Shown here: piece by piece, positions 1-12,258 of the stretch
Layout: each line of letters begins with the position of its first letter
How positions within the stretch are numbered: position 1 is the stretch's first letter
From: Strigamia acuminata
Lineage: Eukaryota > Arthropoda > Chilopoda > Geophilomorpha > Linotaeniidae
Assembly: GCA_949358305.1 (NCBI GenBank)
Contig: OX442314.1
Span: 38,909,211 to 38,973,210 of the forward strand
Reading direction: 5' to 3'
DNA: 64,000 bases
Program-made: the position numbers and the translations under genes
The notes under the pieces: generated by a model
What the model was told of the DNA's origin: nothing
Databases searched by the model: none
What the model saw: only the letters and a program-made list of their open reading frames with translations

Positions 1-373
1 AATTTATTTCAGACGAATTTCAACTATTGTAGTTTTCCAAATTTTCCAAACCTTGAGGAATTTTGTTATTTTTCAGAAATTTCAACTAATTTTTGAGCAA
101 TTTTGTTATTTTTAACAAATTTCAACTAATTTTTGAGCAATTTTGTTATTTCTGACAAATTTCAACTACCGGTAATTTTTGAGCAATTTTCTTATTTTTC
201 ACAAAATTTCAACTAATTTTTGAGCAATTTTGTTATTTTTAACAAATTTCAACTAATTTTTGAGCAATTTTGTTATTTCTGACAAATTTCAACTAATTTT
301 TGAGCAATTTTCTTATTTTTCACAAAATTTCAACTAATTTTTGAGCAATTTTGTTATTTTTCACAAATTTCAG
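1..373. repeat. 40-bp AT-rich minisatellite opening each unit
   Basis: Imperfect repeats of about 40 bp of the form CAACTAATTTTTGAGCAATT followed by TTGTTATTTTTAACAAATTT. One monomer carries CTACCGGTAA instead of CTAA. The same block recurs at the start of every unit, at about 4264-4636, 8551-8923, 12838-13210, 17125-17497, 21388-21760 and 25663-26035. No coding potential is seen. Confidence 0.85.
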
Positions 374-1194
374 CAGTTATGTCAATCACAATAGAAATAA
401 AATAAAACAACACAAAATGTTACGAAATGTTAAGTTTCTTTATTTCTTTATTTGAAGAAAAAATCACTCACACTCAACTCAAACGTGAAAACCAACTGTG
501 GCAACTAACTGTCTCTCTCGTTTCGGATCGCGCCATTTTTCCTTCACCGGATATTCACCGCAGCAGCTCACGACACGAAATGGCACAGGCCTGTCCCAGC
601 CACTCGACCTTATATAACCTGTACTATATATACCATAGAGTAAGGATACATATAGACCAATACCCCTTATATAATAATATAACATTTTTATCCTAACTCG
701 AAAAAACTAGGCCTACCATTCTCATGCTATCCAATGCTAACTCTGGAACGAGTAACAAATGTGACGTCACAATCCTTGCTCTTGCTCTTGCTCTTGTTCT
801 CAACAATTCAATCTCATTCGTTTTCATCCTCGACTGCAGCAACTACAACTTCAAATGGTCTCACCATGATCATCAACTACCGCATGCATCATGTACGAAT
901 TAATTGTAGGCTACAACTTGTGCGAGAGAGAACTTGTGCTCTTCCACGATCTTCACTTCGATTCCGTGGCTGTTTTCTTCTCCAGTGTAACTGAGATGAT
1001 TAGGCCTAACCCGCCACGTTGGTTTTGAAGATGCGAGGACGAGACAAAAATGTGTTGTTAACGGTCTTTAGGGTTTGTAAAAGTAATCAATTCGATTTAT
1101 TATAAAATTAATTAAATTAATTTTTTTCATTTTTACCAGCCAGCACGCGCTCGAACAAAGCTCTCGAATATGAAGATTTACTAAGTATTTTGAC
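374..1194. other. Non-repetitive AT-rich part of the array unit
   Basis: This 820-bp block has no convincing gene. Plus-strand open frames at 427-696 and 734-994 are short and compositionally unremarkable, and they are conserved only because the whole unit is. It contains a (CTTGCT)n-like stretch after a GTGACGTCAC palindrome, and a run of TATATA motifs at 611-670. It recurs unchanged in all seven units at the unit offset. Confidence 0.6.
605..770 (-). promoter_or_regulatory. Promoter-like block (CRE palindrome, CCAAT, TATA) in each unit
   Basis: Read on the minus strand, the perfect CRE palindrome GTGACGTCAC (770-761) is followed by ATTGG (735-731), then TATATATAG near 632 and TTATATAA near 618. 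The order and roughly 100-nt spacing resemble a core promoter. The direction would transcribe into the exon copy of the preceding unit, through its spacer. Equivalent blocks occur at the same offset in every unit, for example CRE at 5025-5032 in unit 2. This is motif reading only; AT-rich DNA gives TATA strings by chance. Confidence 0.2.
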
Positions 1195-1405
1195 GAGATT
1201 TGAATGATTTTCGTATAATTTTGACGAGGTTTGCATCATTTTCTACGAATTTTGACGAGATTTTCATGATTTTCTGACTATTTTACACGATTTTCATGAT
1301 TTTCTGACTATTTTACGCAATTTTCATTTTTTTTCTGACTATTTTACACGATTTTCATGATTTTCTGACTATTTTACACGATTTTCATGATTTTCTGACT
1401 AGAGA
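1195..1405. repeat. 30-bp minisatellite (GATTTTCTGACTATTTTACA type)
   Basis: Five to six imperfect monomers combine TGATTTTCTGACTATTTTAC with ACGATTTTCA; degenerate TTTTGACGAG monomers precede them. The block recurs in each unit at the same offset. The flanking stretch 1406-2000 is AT-rich, with an A13 run near 1668. It ends in what is the 3' UTR side of the exon copy, where ATTAAA occurs on the minus strand. Confidence 0.75.
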
Positions 1406-2000
1406 TTTAAGATTTTTCTCGAAATTTTAATGAGATTTACTCAGTCAGTAGCTTTCAGAGATTTTCTGAGAAATAAACCAAAGATTTTTACCAAGATTTT
1501 AACAAATTTTTCGCATTTATTTTCCAACTTCAAAAAATTCTCAAGAATTTCAAGATTTCCTGAATATTTTAAAAGATTTTTAAGATTTTCGAGTATTTTA
1601 AAACATTTTCAGAAAACTCTCAAGATTCAATCAAATTTCATAAAATTATTTCCTTCCTTTGTAAAAAAAAAAAAAATTCAAAAATCTCCTCCAATTCCAT
1701 CAGATTTACAAAATCCCAACTACAAGTAATAACAAGAATTCATTTTTTTAAAAAATTACCGTAAATAAAAAAATAAGCGCACCTTAATCAGTCGGAATTC
1801 AAACGCATGCGTACAAAGACGAAATAAATGCATTGTTTTTAATCATATCAAAATATTTATCAAACATTATACAGTATATTTGGTGCACGAAATTAAAAAC
1901 GATTGAGTACAATTGAGTATTTTTGATTCTGCCATTGATGGTCCAGCCAAATATTACACATTTAATTCAGACCAATCTGTATTCGTACAAGTTATTTACA

Positions 2001-3684
2001 TCAGGTAACCGTCACTTTAACATCGTTGGTGGCAATGGCCGGCACCGTCGTCTCGGCCACGGAGATCGTATTCGATTCCTGCGCCTCTTCCGCGATCTCG
2101 CTGACCGCGGTCGAAGTCAACATTGTCTTTTTCATCAAGCTGTGTCTCGTCGGGAACAACTGCGCTCTGGATCGCGGCGTCGCGAAGATCCGTTCGGTGG
2201 AACTCGGCGTGTCGTCCGACGGTACAGCCGCGCCGGTGGTCGTCGTGGTCTTGCGCGAACGCGACTTGGATCGGGACCGCGAGCGCGAACGGCTCTTTCC
2301 ACGACTTTTCGGGGTGCTGGCGCTCACCGTCTCCGCGTCAGAAGCTGAAGCGGAAGCGGAAGCGGAAGCGGAAGCGGAAGCGGAGGTCGTCGTCGTCGTC
2401 GTGGAAACTCGGTTTTTGCGGCTGCTTTTCCCCCTCCGCTTCGAAGTGCGCAATTTCGGCGTGCTCGTGCTCGTGCTCGTCACGTCCTCGTGCGTGGGGA
2501 TGATCGTGTCTTCCGGCAGAACTCCGGCGACCGGGAGTTCGTCCAACGACACCGGTCCGGGAAAATCTCTCGTGACCGCATGGCCGAAGTAGAACGGGTC
2601 GAAATTGACGGGCGTTGAACTCGCCACCTGGTTGATCTTAGGAGCGATCGAGAACGGTGAAGTGCGCACTTCCGGTTCCGCGGACAAGGGATCGCCAGTA
2701 AAATGCTCCACCTCCAAATTACCGTCCGAAAACTTTGCGATTTTCCTCGGCATCGGTCGCTCGGTTTCGCCCGCGGACGGCGTCAAAGACCAGGTCGCGG
2801 GTTCCTTCGTGGTCGTGGTCGTTGTGGAGGGAGTGGTCGTGGTGGTGGTGGTAGTGCTGGTGGTGGTGGTGGGAGTGGTCGTGGTGGGTTTCACTCTCGG
2901 GCGTTTCGTGGACCGATGCCGGAACCGGGTGGTCGACGGAGTGAGTTTGGTCTTGGATTTGCGCGTCGGTTTCCTCGTGGTGGTGCTCGTGGTTCGTCGA
3001 GGACTCGCCTTTCGCCTCGTGGTGGGTGGGTCCGTGACCGTGGTGGTTTCCAAATCCGAATCCCGGCTTTGTTCGTCGAAGAACGGATCGAACTCGCCCT
3101 TGAGCCCCGTCGGAGTGGTCGCGGGGACGGGGATCTCCGTCTCGACCTCGTCGATGTGCTGCTGCTGCGGCCTGAAAGTGGCGCGCCCTCTGTTCCTCAC
3201 CGTGGCGATGGGTCTGCGGGTAGTCGGTCTGTCCTCCTGCGAGTCCACCGCCAGTCCGAAGCCACCGATCGATCCCACGTCCGACGGGCGAACAGTCTCG
3301 ACGCTCACGTGATTAACCGTGGTCGGAGCGCGCGTTGGAAACGGCTTCCGAGTGCGCTGCTTCCGCGTGCCTTTCGTCCTCGGTCGCGGTCTCGCGGTCG
3401 TGATGATGACGGTGCTCGGAATTTCGGCGGCCGTTGTCGTCGTCGTTGTCGTCGGCTGCGTTTCTCTCGCTGTCGTGGTCACTGCATGGTTCTCGACGAG
3501 CCTGGGATGTCCGAAAAAGTCGTCCAAATTTCCCGTGAAGAAATTTTCTTGCGACTGCGGCGGCGGCGCTTCGTTCTCAAATTCGAATCGCGTGTGGGAG
3601 ATTGCGCCCCCCCCTGGGGAACGGGGCGGTCGCGCGGAGGGTGCCGACTGAAAAACCCGTCCAGCCCGGGATCGGCCTTGTCAT
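2001..3684 (-). pseudogene. Terminal-exon fragment of chitin-binding protein gene, copy 1
   Basis: This copies the 3' part of exon 4 of the gene at 27663-31421, ending at the same stop codon. It encodes the Thr-rich, Arg-Ser and Ser-Ala repeat C-terminus, open for over 500 codons. Homology stops at GGCCTTGTCAT (3684), where spacer minisatellite begins, so the chitin-binding domain, signal peptide and splice acceptor are absent. The C run at about 3607-3614 is C8 against C6 in the parent exon, a +2 shift that puts the 5' part out of frame. Microsatellite alleles are one GAGCGC and six GAAGCG. It has no start codon of its own and is most likely non-coding. Confidence 0.85.
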
Positions 3685-4263
3685 TTTGAAAATTTTAACA
3701 GATTTTGAAAATTTCAACAGATTTTTCGCCAATATTTGACAAATTTCCTCAATTTTTTGCCAATATTTTGCACATTTCAAAGAATTTTTGCCAGATTTTT
3801 GCCAGATTTTTGACAATTTTTGACAATTTTTGACAATTTTTGGCAATATTTGACAAAATTCAAGGTATTTTTGCCAGATTTTTGACAAAATTTGACAATT
3901 TTTGGCAAAATTTGACAATTTTTGACAAAATTTGACAATTTTTGGCAAAATTTGACAATTTTTGGCAAAATTTGACAATTTTTGGCAAAATTAGACAAAT
4001 TTCAAGGATTTTTTGCCAGATTTTTGACGGTTTTTGACAATTTTTGACAATTTTTGACAATTTTTGACAGATTTTTGAGAATTTTTGACAATTTTTGGCA
4101 ATATTTGACAAAATTCAAGGATTTTTTGTCAGATTTTTGACAAATTTTTGAGAATTTTTGTCAGATTTTTGACAATTTTCAGAAAAATTCAGACAAATTT
4201 TAGACAAATTTCAGGCAAATTTTAGACAAGTTTTTTAGACAAACTTGAGACTTATTTTACGCA
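3685..4263. repeat. TTTTTGACAATTTTTGGCAA minisatellite spacer between units
   Basis: Dense imperfect repeats of TTTTTGACAA, TTTTTGGCAA and AAAATTTGACAA join each truncated exon copy to the next unit. The translated frames (Lys-Asn-Cys-Gln-rich on the minus strand) are by-products of the repeat. Equivalent spacers lie at 7972-8550, 12259-12837, 16546-17124, 20809-21387 and 25084-25662. The spacer is absent at the intact gene, where the exon continues past 29347. Confidence 0.9.
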
Positions 4264-6263
4264 AATTTATTTCAGACGAATTTCAACTATTGTAGTTTTC
4301 CAAATTTTCCAAACCTTGAGGAATTTTGTTATTTTTCAGAAATTTCAACTAATTTTTGAGCAATTTTGTTATTTTTAACAAATTTCAACTAATTTTTGAG
4401 CAATTTTGTTATTTCTGACAAATTTCAACTACCGGTAATTTTTGAGCAATTTTCTTATTTTTCACAAAATTTCAACTAATTTTTGAGCAATTTTGTTATT
4501 TTTAACAAATTTCAACTAATTTTTGAGCAATTTTGTTATTTCTGACAAATTTCAACTAATTTTTGAGCAATTTTCTTATTTTTCACAAAATTTCAACTAA
4601 TTTTTGAGCAATTTTGTTATTTTTCACAAATTTCAGCAGTTATGTCAATCACAATAGAAATAAAATAAAACAACACAAAATGTTACGAAATGTTAAGTTT
4701 CTTTATTTCTTTATTTGAAGAAAAAATCACTCACACTCAACTCAAACGTGAAAACCAACTGTGGCAACTAACTGTCTCTCTCGTTTCGGATCGCGCCATT
4801 TTTCCTTCACCGGATATTCACCGCAGCAGCTCACGACACGAAATGGCACAGGCCTGTCCCAGCCACTCGACCTTATATAACCTGTACTATATATACCATA
4901 GAGTAAGGATACATATAGACCAATACCCCTTATATAATAATATAACATTTTTATCCTAACTCGAAAAAACTAGGCCTACCATTCTCATGCTATCCAATGC
5001 TAACTCTGGAACGAGTAACAAATGTGACGTCACAATCCTTGCTCTTGCTCTTGCTCTTGTTCTCAACAATTCAATCTCATTCGTTTTCATCCTCGACTGC
5101 AGCAACTACAACTTCAAATGGTCTCACCATGATCATCAACTACCGCATGCATCATGTACGAATTAATTGTAGGCTACAACTTGTGCGAGAGAGAACTTGT
5201 GCTCTTCCACGATCTTCACTTCGATTCCGTGGCTGTTTTCTTCTCCAGTGTAACTGAGATGATTAGGCCTAACCCGCCACGTTGGTTTTGAAGATGCGAG
5301 GACGAGACAAAAATGTGTTGTTAACGGTCTTTAGGGTTTGTAAAAGTAATCAATTCGATTTATTATAAAATTAATTAAATTAATTTTTTTCATTTTTACC
5401 AGCCAGCACGCGCTCGAACAAAGCTCTCGAATATGAAGATTTACTAAGTATTTTGACGAGATTTGAATGATTTTCGTATAATTTTGACGAGGTTTGCATC
5501 ATTTTCTACGAATTTTGACGAGATTTTCATGATTTTCTGACTATTTTACACGATTTTCATGATTTTCTGACTATTTTACGCAATTTTCATTTTTTTTCTG
5601 ACTATTTTACACGATTTTCATGATTTTCTGACTATTTTACACGATTTTCATGATTTTCTGACTAGAGATTTAAGATTTTTCTCGAAATTTTAATGAGATT
5701 TACTCAGTCAGTAGCTTTCAGAGATTTTCTGAGAAATAAACCAAAGATTTTTACCAAGATTTTAACAAATTTTTCGCATTTATTTTCCAACTTCAAAAAA
5801 TTCTCAAGAATTTCAAGATTTCCTGAATATTTTAAAAGATTTTTAAGATTTTCGAGTATTTTAAAACATTTTCAGAAAACTCTCAAGATTCAATCAAATT
5901 TCATAAAATTATTTCCTTCCTTTGTAAAAAAAAAAAAAATTCAAAAATCTCCTCCAATTCCATCAGATTTACAAAATCCCAACTACAAGTAATAACAAGA
6001 ATTCATTTTTTTAAAAAATTACCGTAAATAAAAAAATAAGCGCACCTTAATCAGTCGGAATTCAAACGCATGCGTACAAAGACGAAATAAATGCATTGTT
6101 TTTAATCATATCAAAATATTTATCAAACATTATACAGTATATTTGGTGCACGAAATTAAAAACGATTGAGTACAATTGAGTATTTTTGATTCTGCCATTG
6201 ATGGTCCAGCCAAATATTACACATTTAATTCAGACCAATCTGTATTCGTACAAGTTATTTACA

Positions 6264-7971
6264 TCAGGTAACCGTCACTTTAACATCGTTGGTGGCAATG
6301 GCCGGCACCGTCGTCTCGGCCACGGAGATCGTATTCGATTCCTGCGCCTCTTCCGCGATCTCGCTGACCGCGGTCGAAGTCAACATTGTCTTTTTCATCA
6401 AGCTGTGTCTCGTCGGGAACAACTGCGCTCTGGATCGCGGCGTCGCGAAGATCCGTTCGGTGGAACTCGGCGTGTCGTCCGACGGTACAGCCGCGCCGGT
6501 GGTCGTCGTGGTCTTGCGCGAACGCGACTTGGATCGGGACCGCGAGCGCGAGCGCGAGCGCGAACGGCTCTTTCCACGACTTTTCGGGGTGCTGGCGCTC
6601 ACCGTCTCCGCGTCAGAAGCTGAAGCGGAAGCGGAAGCGGAAGCGGAAGCGGAAGCGGAAGCGGAAGCGGAGGTCGTCGTCGTCGTCGTGGAAACTCGGT
6701 TTTTGCGGCTGCTTTTCCCCCTCCGCTTCGAAGTGCGCAATTTCGGCGTGCTCGTGCTCGTGCTCGTCACGTCCTCGTGCGTGGGGATGATCGTGTCTTC
6801 CGGCAGAACTCCGGCGACCGGGAGTTCGTCCAACGACACCGGTCCGGGAAAATCTCTCGTGACCGCATGGCCGAAGTAGAACGGGTCGAAATTGACGGGC
6901 GTTGAACTCGCCACCTGGTTGATCTTAGGAGCGATCGAGAACGGTGAAGTGCGCACTTCCGGTTCCGCGGACAAGGGATCGCCAGTAAAATGCTCCACCT
7001 CCAAATTACCGTCCGAAAACTTTGCGATTTTCCTCGGCATCGGTCGCTCGGTTTCGCCCGCGGACGGCGTCAAAGACCAGGTCGCGGGTTCCTTCGTGGT
7101 CGTGGTCGTTGTGGAGGGAGTGGTCGTGGTGGTGGTGGTAGTGCTGGTGGTGGTGGTGGGAGTGGTCGTGGTGGGTTTCACTCTCGGGCGTTTCGTGGAC
7201 CGATGCCGGAACCGGGTGGTCGACGGAGTGAGTTTGGTCTTGGATTTGCGCGTCGGTTTCCTCGTGGTGGTGCTCGTGGTTCGTCGAGGACTCGCCTTTC
7301 GCCTCGTGGTGGGTGGGTCCGTGACCGTGGTGGTTTCCAAATCCGAATCCCGGCTTTGTTCGTCGAAGAACGGATCGAACTCGCCCTTGAGCCCCGTCGG
7401 AGTGGTCGCGGGGACGGGGATCTCCGTCTCGACCTCGTCGATGTGCTGCTGCTGCGGCCTGAAAGTGGCGCGCCCTCTGTTCCTCACCGTGGCGATGGGT
7501 CTGCGGGTAGTCGGTCTGTCCTCCTGCGAGTCCACCGCCAGTCCGAAGCCACCGATCGATCCCACGTCCGACGGGCGAACAGTCTCGACGCTCACGTGAT
7601 TAACCGTGGTCGGAGCGCGCGTTGGAAACGGCTTCCGAGTGCGCTGCTTCCGCGTGCCTTTCGTCCTCGGTCGCGGTCTCGCGGTCGTGATGATGACGGT
7701 GCTCGGAATTTCGGCGGCCGTTGTCGTCGTCGTTGTCGTCGGCTGCGTTTCTCTCGCTGTCGTGGTCACTGCATGGTTCTCGACGAGCCTGGGATGTCCG
7801 AAAAAGTCGTCCAAATTTCCCGTGAAGAAATTTTCTTGCGACTGCGGCGGCGGCGCTTCGTTCTCAAATTCGAATCGCGTGTGGGAGATTGCGCCCCCCC
7901 CTGGGGAACGGGGCGGTCGCGCGGAGGGTGCCGACTGAAAAACCCGTCCAGCCCGGGATCGGCCTTGTCAT
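6264..7971 (-). pseudogene. Terminal-exon fragment, copy 2
   Basis: Same structure and same junctions as copy 1, including the C8 run. The alleles are three GAGCGC and eight GAAGCG, making the open frame eight codons longer. Otherwise the translation is identical to copy 1. Confidence 0.85.
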
Positions 7972-10550
7972 TTTGAAAATTTTAACAGATTTTGAAAATT
8001 TCAACAGATTTTTCGCCAATATTTGACAAATTTCCTCAATTTTTTGCCAATATTTTGCACATTTCAAAGAATTTTTGCCAGATTTTTGCCAGATTTTTGA
8101 CAATTTTTGACAATTTTTGACAATTTTTGGCAATATTTGACAAAATTCAAGGTATTTTTGCCAGATTTTTGACAAAATTTGACAATTTTTGGCAAAATTT
8201 GACAATTTTTGACAAAATTTGACAATTTTTGGCAAAATTTGACAATTTTTGGCAAAATTTGACAATTTTTGGCAAAATTAGACAAATTTCAAGGATTTTT
8301 TGCCAGATTTTTGACGGTTTTTGACAATTTTTGACAATTTTTGACAATTTTTGACAGATTTTTGAGAATTTTTGACAATTTTTGGCAATATTTGACAAAA
8401 TTCAAGGATTTTTTGTCAGATTTTTGACAAATTTTTGAGAATTTTTGTCAGATTTTTGACAATTTTCAGAAAAATTCAGACAAATTTTAGACAAATTTCA
8501 GGCAAATTTTAGACAAGTTTTTTAGACAAACTTGAGACTTATTTTACGCAAATTTATTTCAGACGAATTTCAACTATTGTAGTTTTCCAAATTTTCCAAA
8601 CCTTGAGGAATTTTGTTATTTTTCAGAAATTTCAACTAATTTTTGAGCAATTTTGTTATTTTTAACAAATTTCAACTAATTTTTGAGCAATTTTGTTATT
8701 TCTGACAAATTTCAACTACCGGTAATTTTTGAGCAATTTTCTTATTTTTCACAAAATTTCAACTAATTTTTGAGCAATTTTGTTATTTTTAACAAATTTC
8801 AACTAATTTTTGAGCAATTTTGTTATTTCTGACAAATTTCAACTAATTTTTGAGCAATTTTCTTATTTTTCACAAAATTTCAACTAATTTTTGAGCAATT
8901 TTGTTATTTTTCACAAATTTCAGCAGTTATGTCAATCACAATAGAAATAAAATAAAACAACACAAAATGTTACGAAATGTTAAGTTTCTTTATTTCTTTA
9001 TTTGAAGAAAAAATCACTCACACTCAACTCAAACGTGAAAACCAACTGTGGCAACTAACTGTCTCTCTCGTTTCGGATCGCGCCATTTTTCCTTCACCGG
9101 ATATTCACCGCAGCAGCTCACGACACGAAATGGCACAGGCCTGTCCCAGCCACTCGACCTTATATAACCTGTACTATATATACCATAGAGTAAGGATACA
9201 TATAGACCAATACCCCTTATATAATAATATAACATTTTTATCCTAACTCGAAAAAACTAGGCCTACCATTCTCATGCTATCCAATGCTAACTCTGGAACG
9301 AGTAACAAATGTGACGTCACAATCCTTGCTCTTGCTCTTGCTCTTGTTCTCAACAATTCAATCTCATTCGTTTTCATCCTCGACTGCAGCAACTACAACT
9401 TCAAATGGTCTCACCATGATCATCAACTACCGCATGCATCATGTACGAATTAATTGTAGGCTACAACTTGTGCGAGAGAGAACTTGTGCTCTTCCACGAT
9501 CTTCACTTCGATTCCGTGGCTGTTTTCTTCTCCAGTGTAACTGAGATGATTAGGCCTAACCCGCCACGTTGGTTTTGAAGATGCGAGGACGAGACAAAAA
9601 TGTGTTGTTAACGGTCTTTAGGGTTTGTAAAAGTAATCAATTCGATTTATTATAAAATTAATTAAATTAATTTTTTTCATTTTTACCAGCCAGCACGCGC
9701 TCGAACAAAGCTCTCGAATATGAAGATTTACTAAGTATTTTGACGAGATTTGAATGATTTTCGTATAATTTTGACGAGGTTTGCATCATTTTCTACGAAT
9801 TTTGACGAGATTTTCATGATTTTCTGACTATTTTACACGATTTTCATGATTTTCTGACTATTTTACGCAATTTTCATTTTTTTTCTGACTATTTTACACG
9901 ATTTTCATGATTTTCTGACTATTTTACACGATTTTCATGATTTTCTGACTAGAGATTTAAGATTTTTCTCGAAATTTTAATGAGATTTACTCAGTCAGTA
10001 GCTTTCAGAGATTTTCTGAGAAATAAACCAAAGATTTTTACCAAGATTTTAACAAATTTTTCGCATTTATTTTCCAACTTCAAAAAATTCTCAAGAATTT
10101 CAAGATTTCCTGAATATTTTAAAAGATTTTTAAGATTTTCGAGTATTTTAAAACATTTTCAGAAAACTCTCAAGATTCAATCAAATTTCATAAAATTATT
10201 TCCTTCCTTTGTAAAAAAAAAAAAAATTCAAAAATCTCCTCCAATTCCATCAGATTTACAAAATCCCAACTACAAGTAATAACAAGAATTCATTTTTTTA
10301 AAAAATTACCGTAAATAAAAAAATAAGCGCACCTTAATCAGTCGGAATTCAAACGCATGCGTACAAAGACGAAATAAATGCATTGTTTTTAATCATATCA
10401 AAATATTTATCAAACATTATACAGTATATTTGGTGCACGAAATTAAAAACGATTGAGTACAATTGAGTATTTTTGATTCTGCCATTGATGGTCCAGCCAA
10501 ATATTACACATTTAATTCAGACCAATCTGTATTCGTACAAGTTATTTACA

Positions 10551-12258
10551 TCAGGTAACCGTCACTTTAACATCGTTGGTGGCAATGGCCGGCACCGTCG
10601 TCTCGGCCACGGAGATCGTATTCGATTCCTGCGCCTCTTCCGCGATCTCGCTGACCGCGGTCGAAGTCAACATTGTCTTTTTCATCAAGCTGTGTCTCGT
10701 CGGGAACAACTGCGCTCTGGATCGCGGCGTCGCGAAGATCCGTTCGGTGGAACTCGGCGTGTCGTCCGACGGTACAGCCGCGCCGGTGGTCGTCGTGGTC
10801 TTGCGCGAACGCGACTTGGATCGGGACCGCGAGCGCGAGCGCGAGCGCGAACGGCTCTTTCCACGACTTTTCGGGGTGCTGGCGCTCACCGTCTCCGCGT
10901 CAGAAGCTGAAGCGGAAGCGGAAGCGGAAGCGGAAGCGGAAGCGGAAGCGGAAGCGGAGGTCGTCGTCGTCGTCGTGGAAACTCGGTTTTTGCGGCTGCT
11001 TTTCCCCCTCCGCTTCGAAGTGCGCAATTTCGGCGTGCTCGTGCTCGTGCTCGTCACGTCCTCGTGCGTGGGGATGATCGTGTCTTCCGGCAGAACTCCG
11101 GCGACCGGGAGTTCGTCCAACGACACCGGTCCGGGAAAATCTCTCGTGACCGCATGGCCGAAGTAGAACGGGTCGAAATTGACGGGCGTTGAACTCGCCA
11201 CCTGGTTGATCTTAGGAGCGATCGAGAACGGTGAAGTGCGCACTTCCGGTTCCGCGGACAAGGGATCGCCAGTAAAATGCTCCACCTCCAAATTACCGTC
11301 CGAAAACTTTGCGATTTTCCTCGGCATCGGTCGCTCGGTTTCGCCCGCGGACGGCGTCAAAGACCAGGTCGCGGGTTCCTTCGTGGTCGTGGTCGTTGTG
11401 GAGGGAGTGGTCGTGGTGGTGGTGGTAGTGCTGGTGGTGGTGGTGGGAGTGGTCGTGGTGGGTTTCACTCTCGGGCGTTTCGTGGACCGATGCCGGAACC
11501 GGGTGGTCGACGGAGTGAGTTTGGTCTTGGATTTGCGCGTCGGTTTCCTCGTGGTGGTGCTCGTGGTTCGTCGAGGACTCGCCTTTCGCCTCGTGGTGGG
11601 TGGGTCCGTGACCGTGGTGGTTTCCAAATCCGAATCCCGGCTTTGTTCGTCGAAGAACGGATCGAACTCGCCCTTGAGCCCCGTCGGAGTGGTCGCGGGG
11701 ACGGGGATCTCCGTCTCGACCTCGTCGATGTGCTGCTGCTGCGGCCTGAAAGTGGCGCGCCCTCTGTTCCTCACCGTGGCGATGGGTCTGCGGGTAGTCG
11801 GTCTGTCCTCCTGCGAGTCCACCGCCAGTCCGAAGCCACCGATCGATCCCACGTCCGACGGGCGAACAGTCTCGACGCTCACGTGATTAACCGTGGTCGG
11901 AGCGCGCGTTGGAAACGGCTTCCGAGTGCGCTGCTTCCGCGTGCCTTTCGTCCTCGGTCGCGGTCTCGCGGTCGTGATGATGACGGTGCTCGGAATTTCG
12001 GCGGCCGTTGTCGTCGTCGTTGTCGTCGGCTGCGTTTCTCTCGCTGTCGTGGTCACTGCATGGTTCTCGACGAGCCTGGGATGTCCGAAAAAGTCGTCCA
12101 AATTTCCCTTGAAGAAATTTTCTTGCGACTGCGGCGGCGGCGCTTCGTTCTCAAATTCGAATCGCGTGTGGGAGATTGCGCCCCCCCCTGGGGAACGGGG
12201 CGGTCGCGCGGAGGGTGCCGACTGAAAAACCCGTCCAGCCCGGGATCGGCCTTGTCAT
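10551..12258 (-). pseudogene. Terminal-exon fragment, copy 3
   Basis: Alleles are three GAGCGC and eight GAAGCG, as in copies 2 and 4. It is the only truncated copy with T at the CCCTTGAAG site near 12110, the state also found in the intact gene; copies 1, 2, 4, 5 and 6 have CCCGTGAAG. This site is a useful marker for the order of duplication or for gene conversion. Confidence 0.85.

Noticed and set aside
1-373. CRISPR-like spacing of repeats
   Set aside because: The 40-bp monomers are continuous and imperfect with no unique spacers, and the genome is eukaryotic.
427-994. Plus-strand frames of 86-99 codons repeated in every unit
   Set aside because: Short, no domain or codon signal; their repetition is explained by the array itself.
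2026-3689. Long plus-strand open frames opposite each exon copy (up to 328 codons, and 408 codons at 28377-29603)
   Set aside because: They are the antisense of a GC-rich Thr/Arg/Ser-coding exon, which lacks stops in other frames by composition; products are Arg/Gly- or Val-runs with no family features, and the sense frame matches the intact gene.
3577-4111. Minus-strand frames rich in Lys-Asn-Cys-Gln in each spacer
   Set aside because: They are translations of the TTTTTGAC minisatellite and only reflect its repeat structure.
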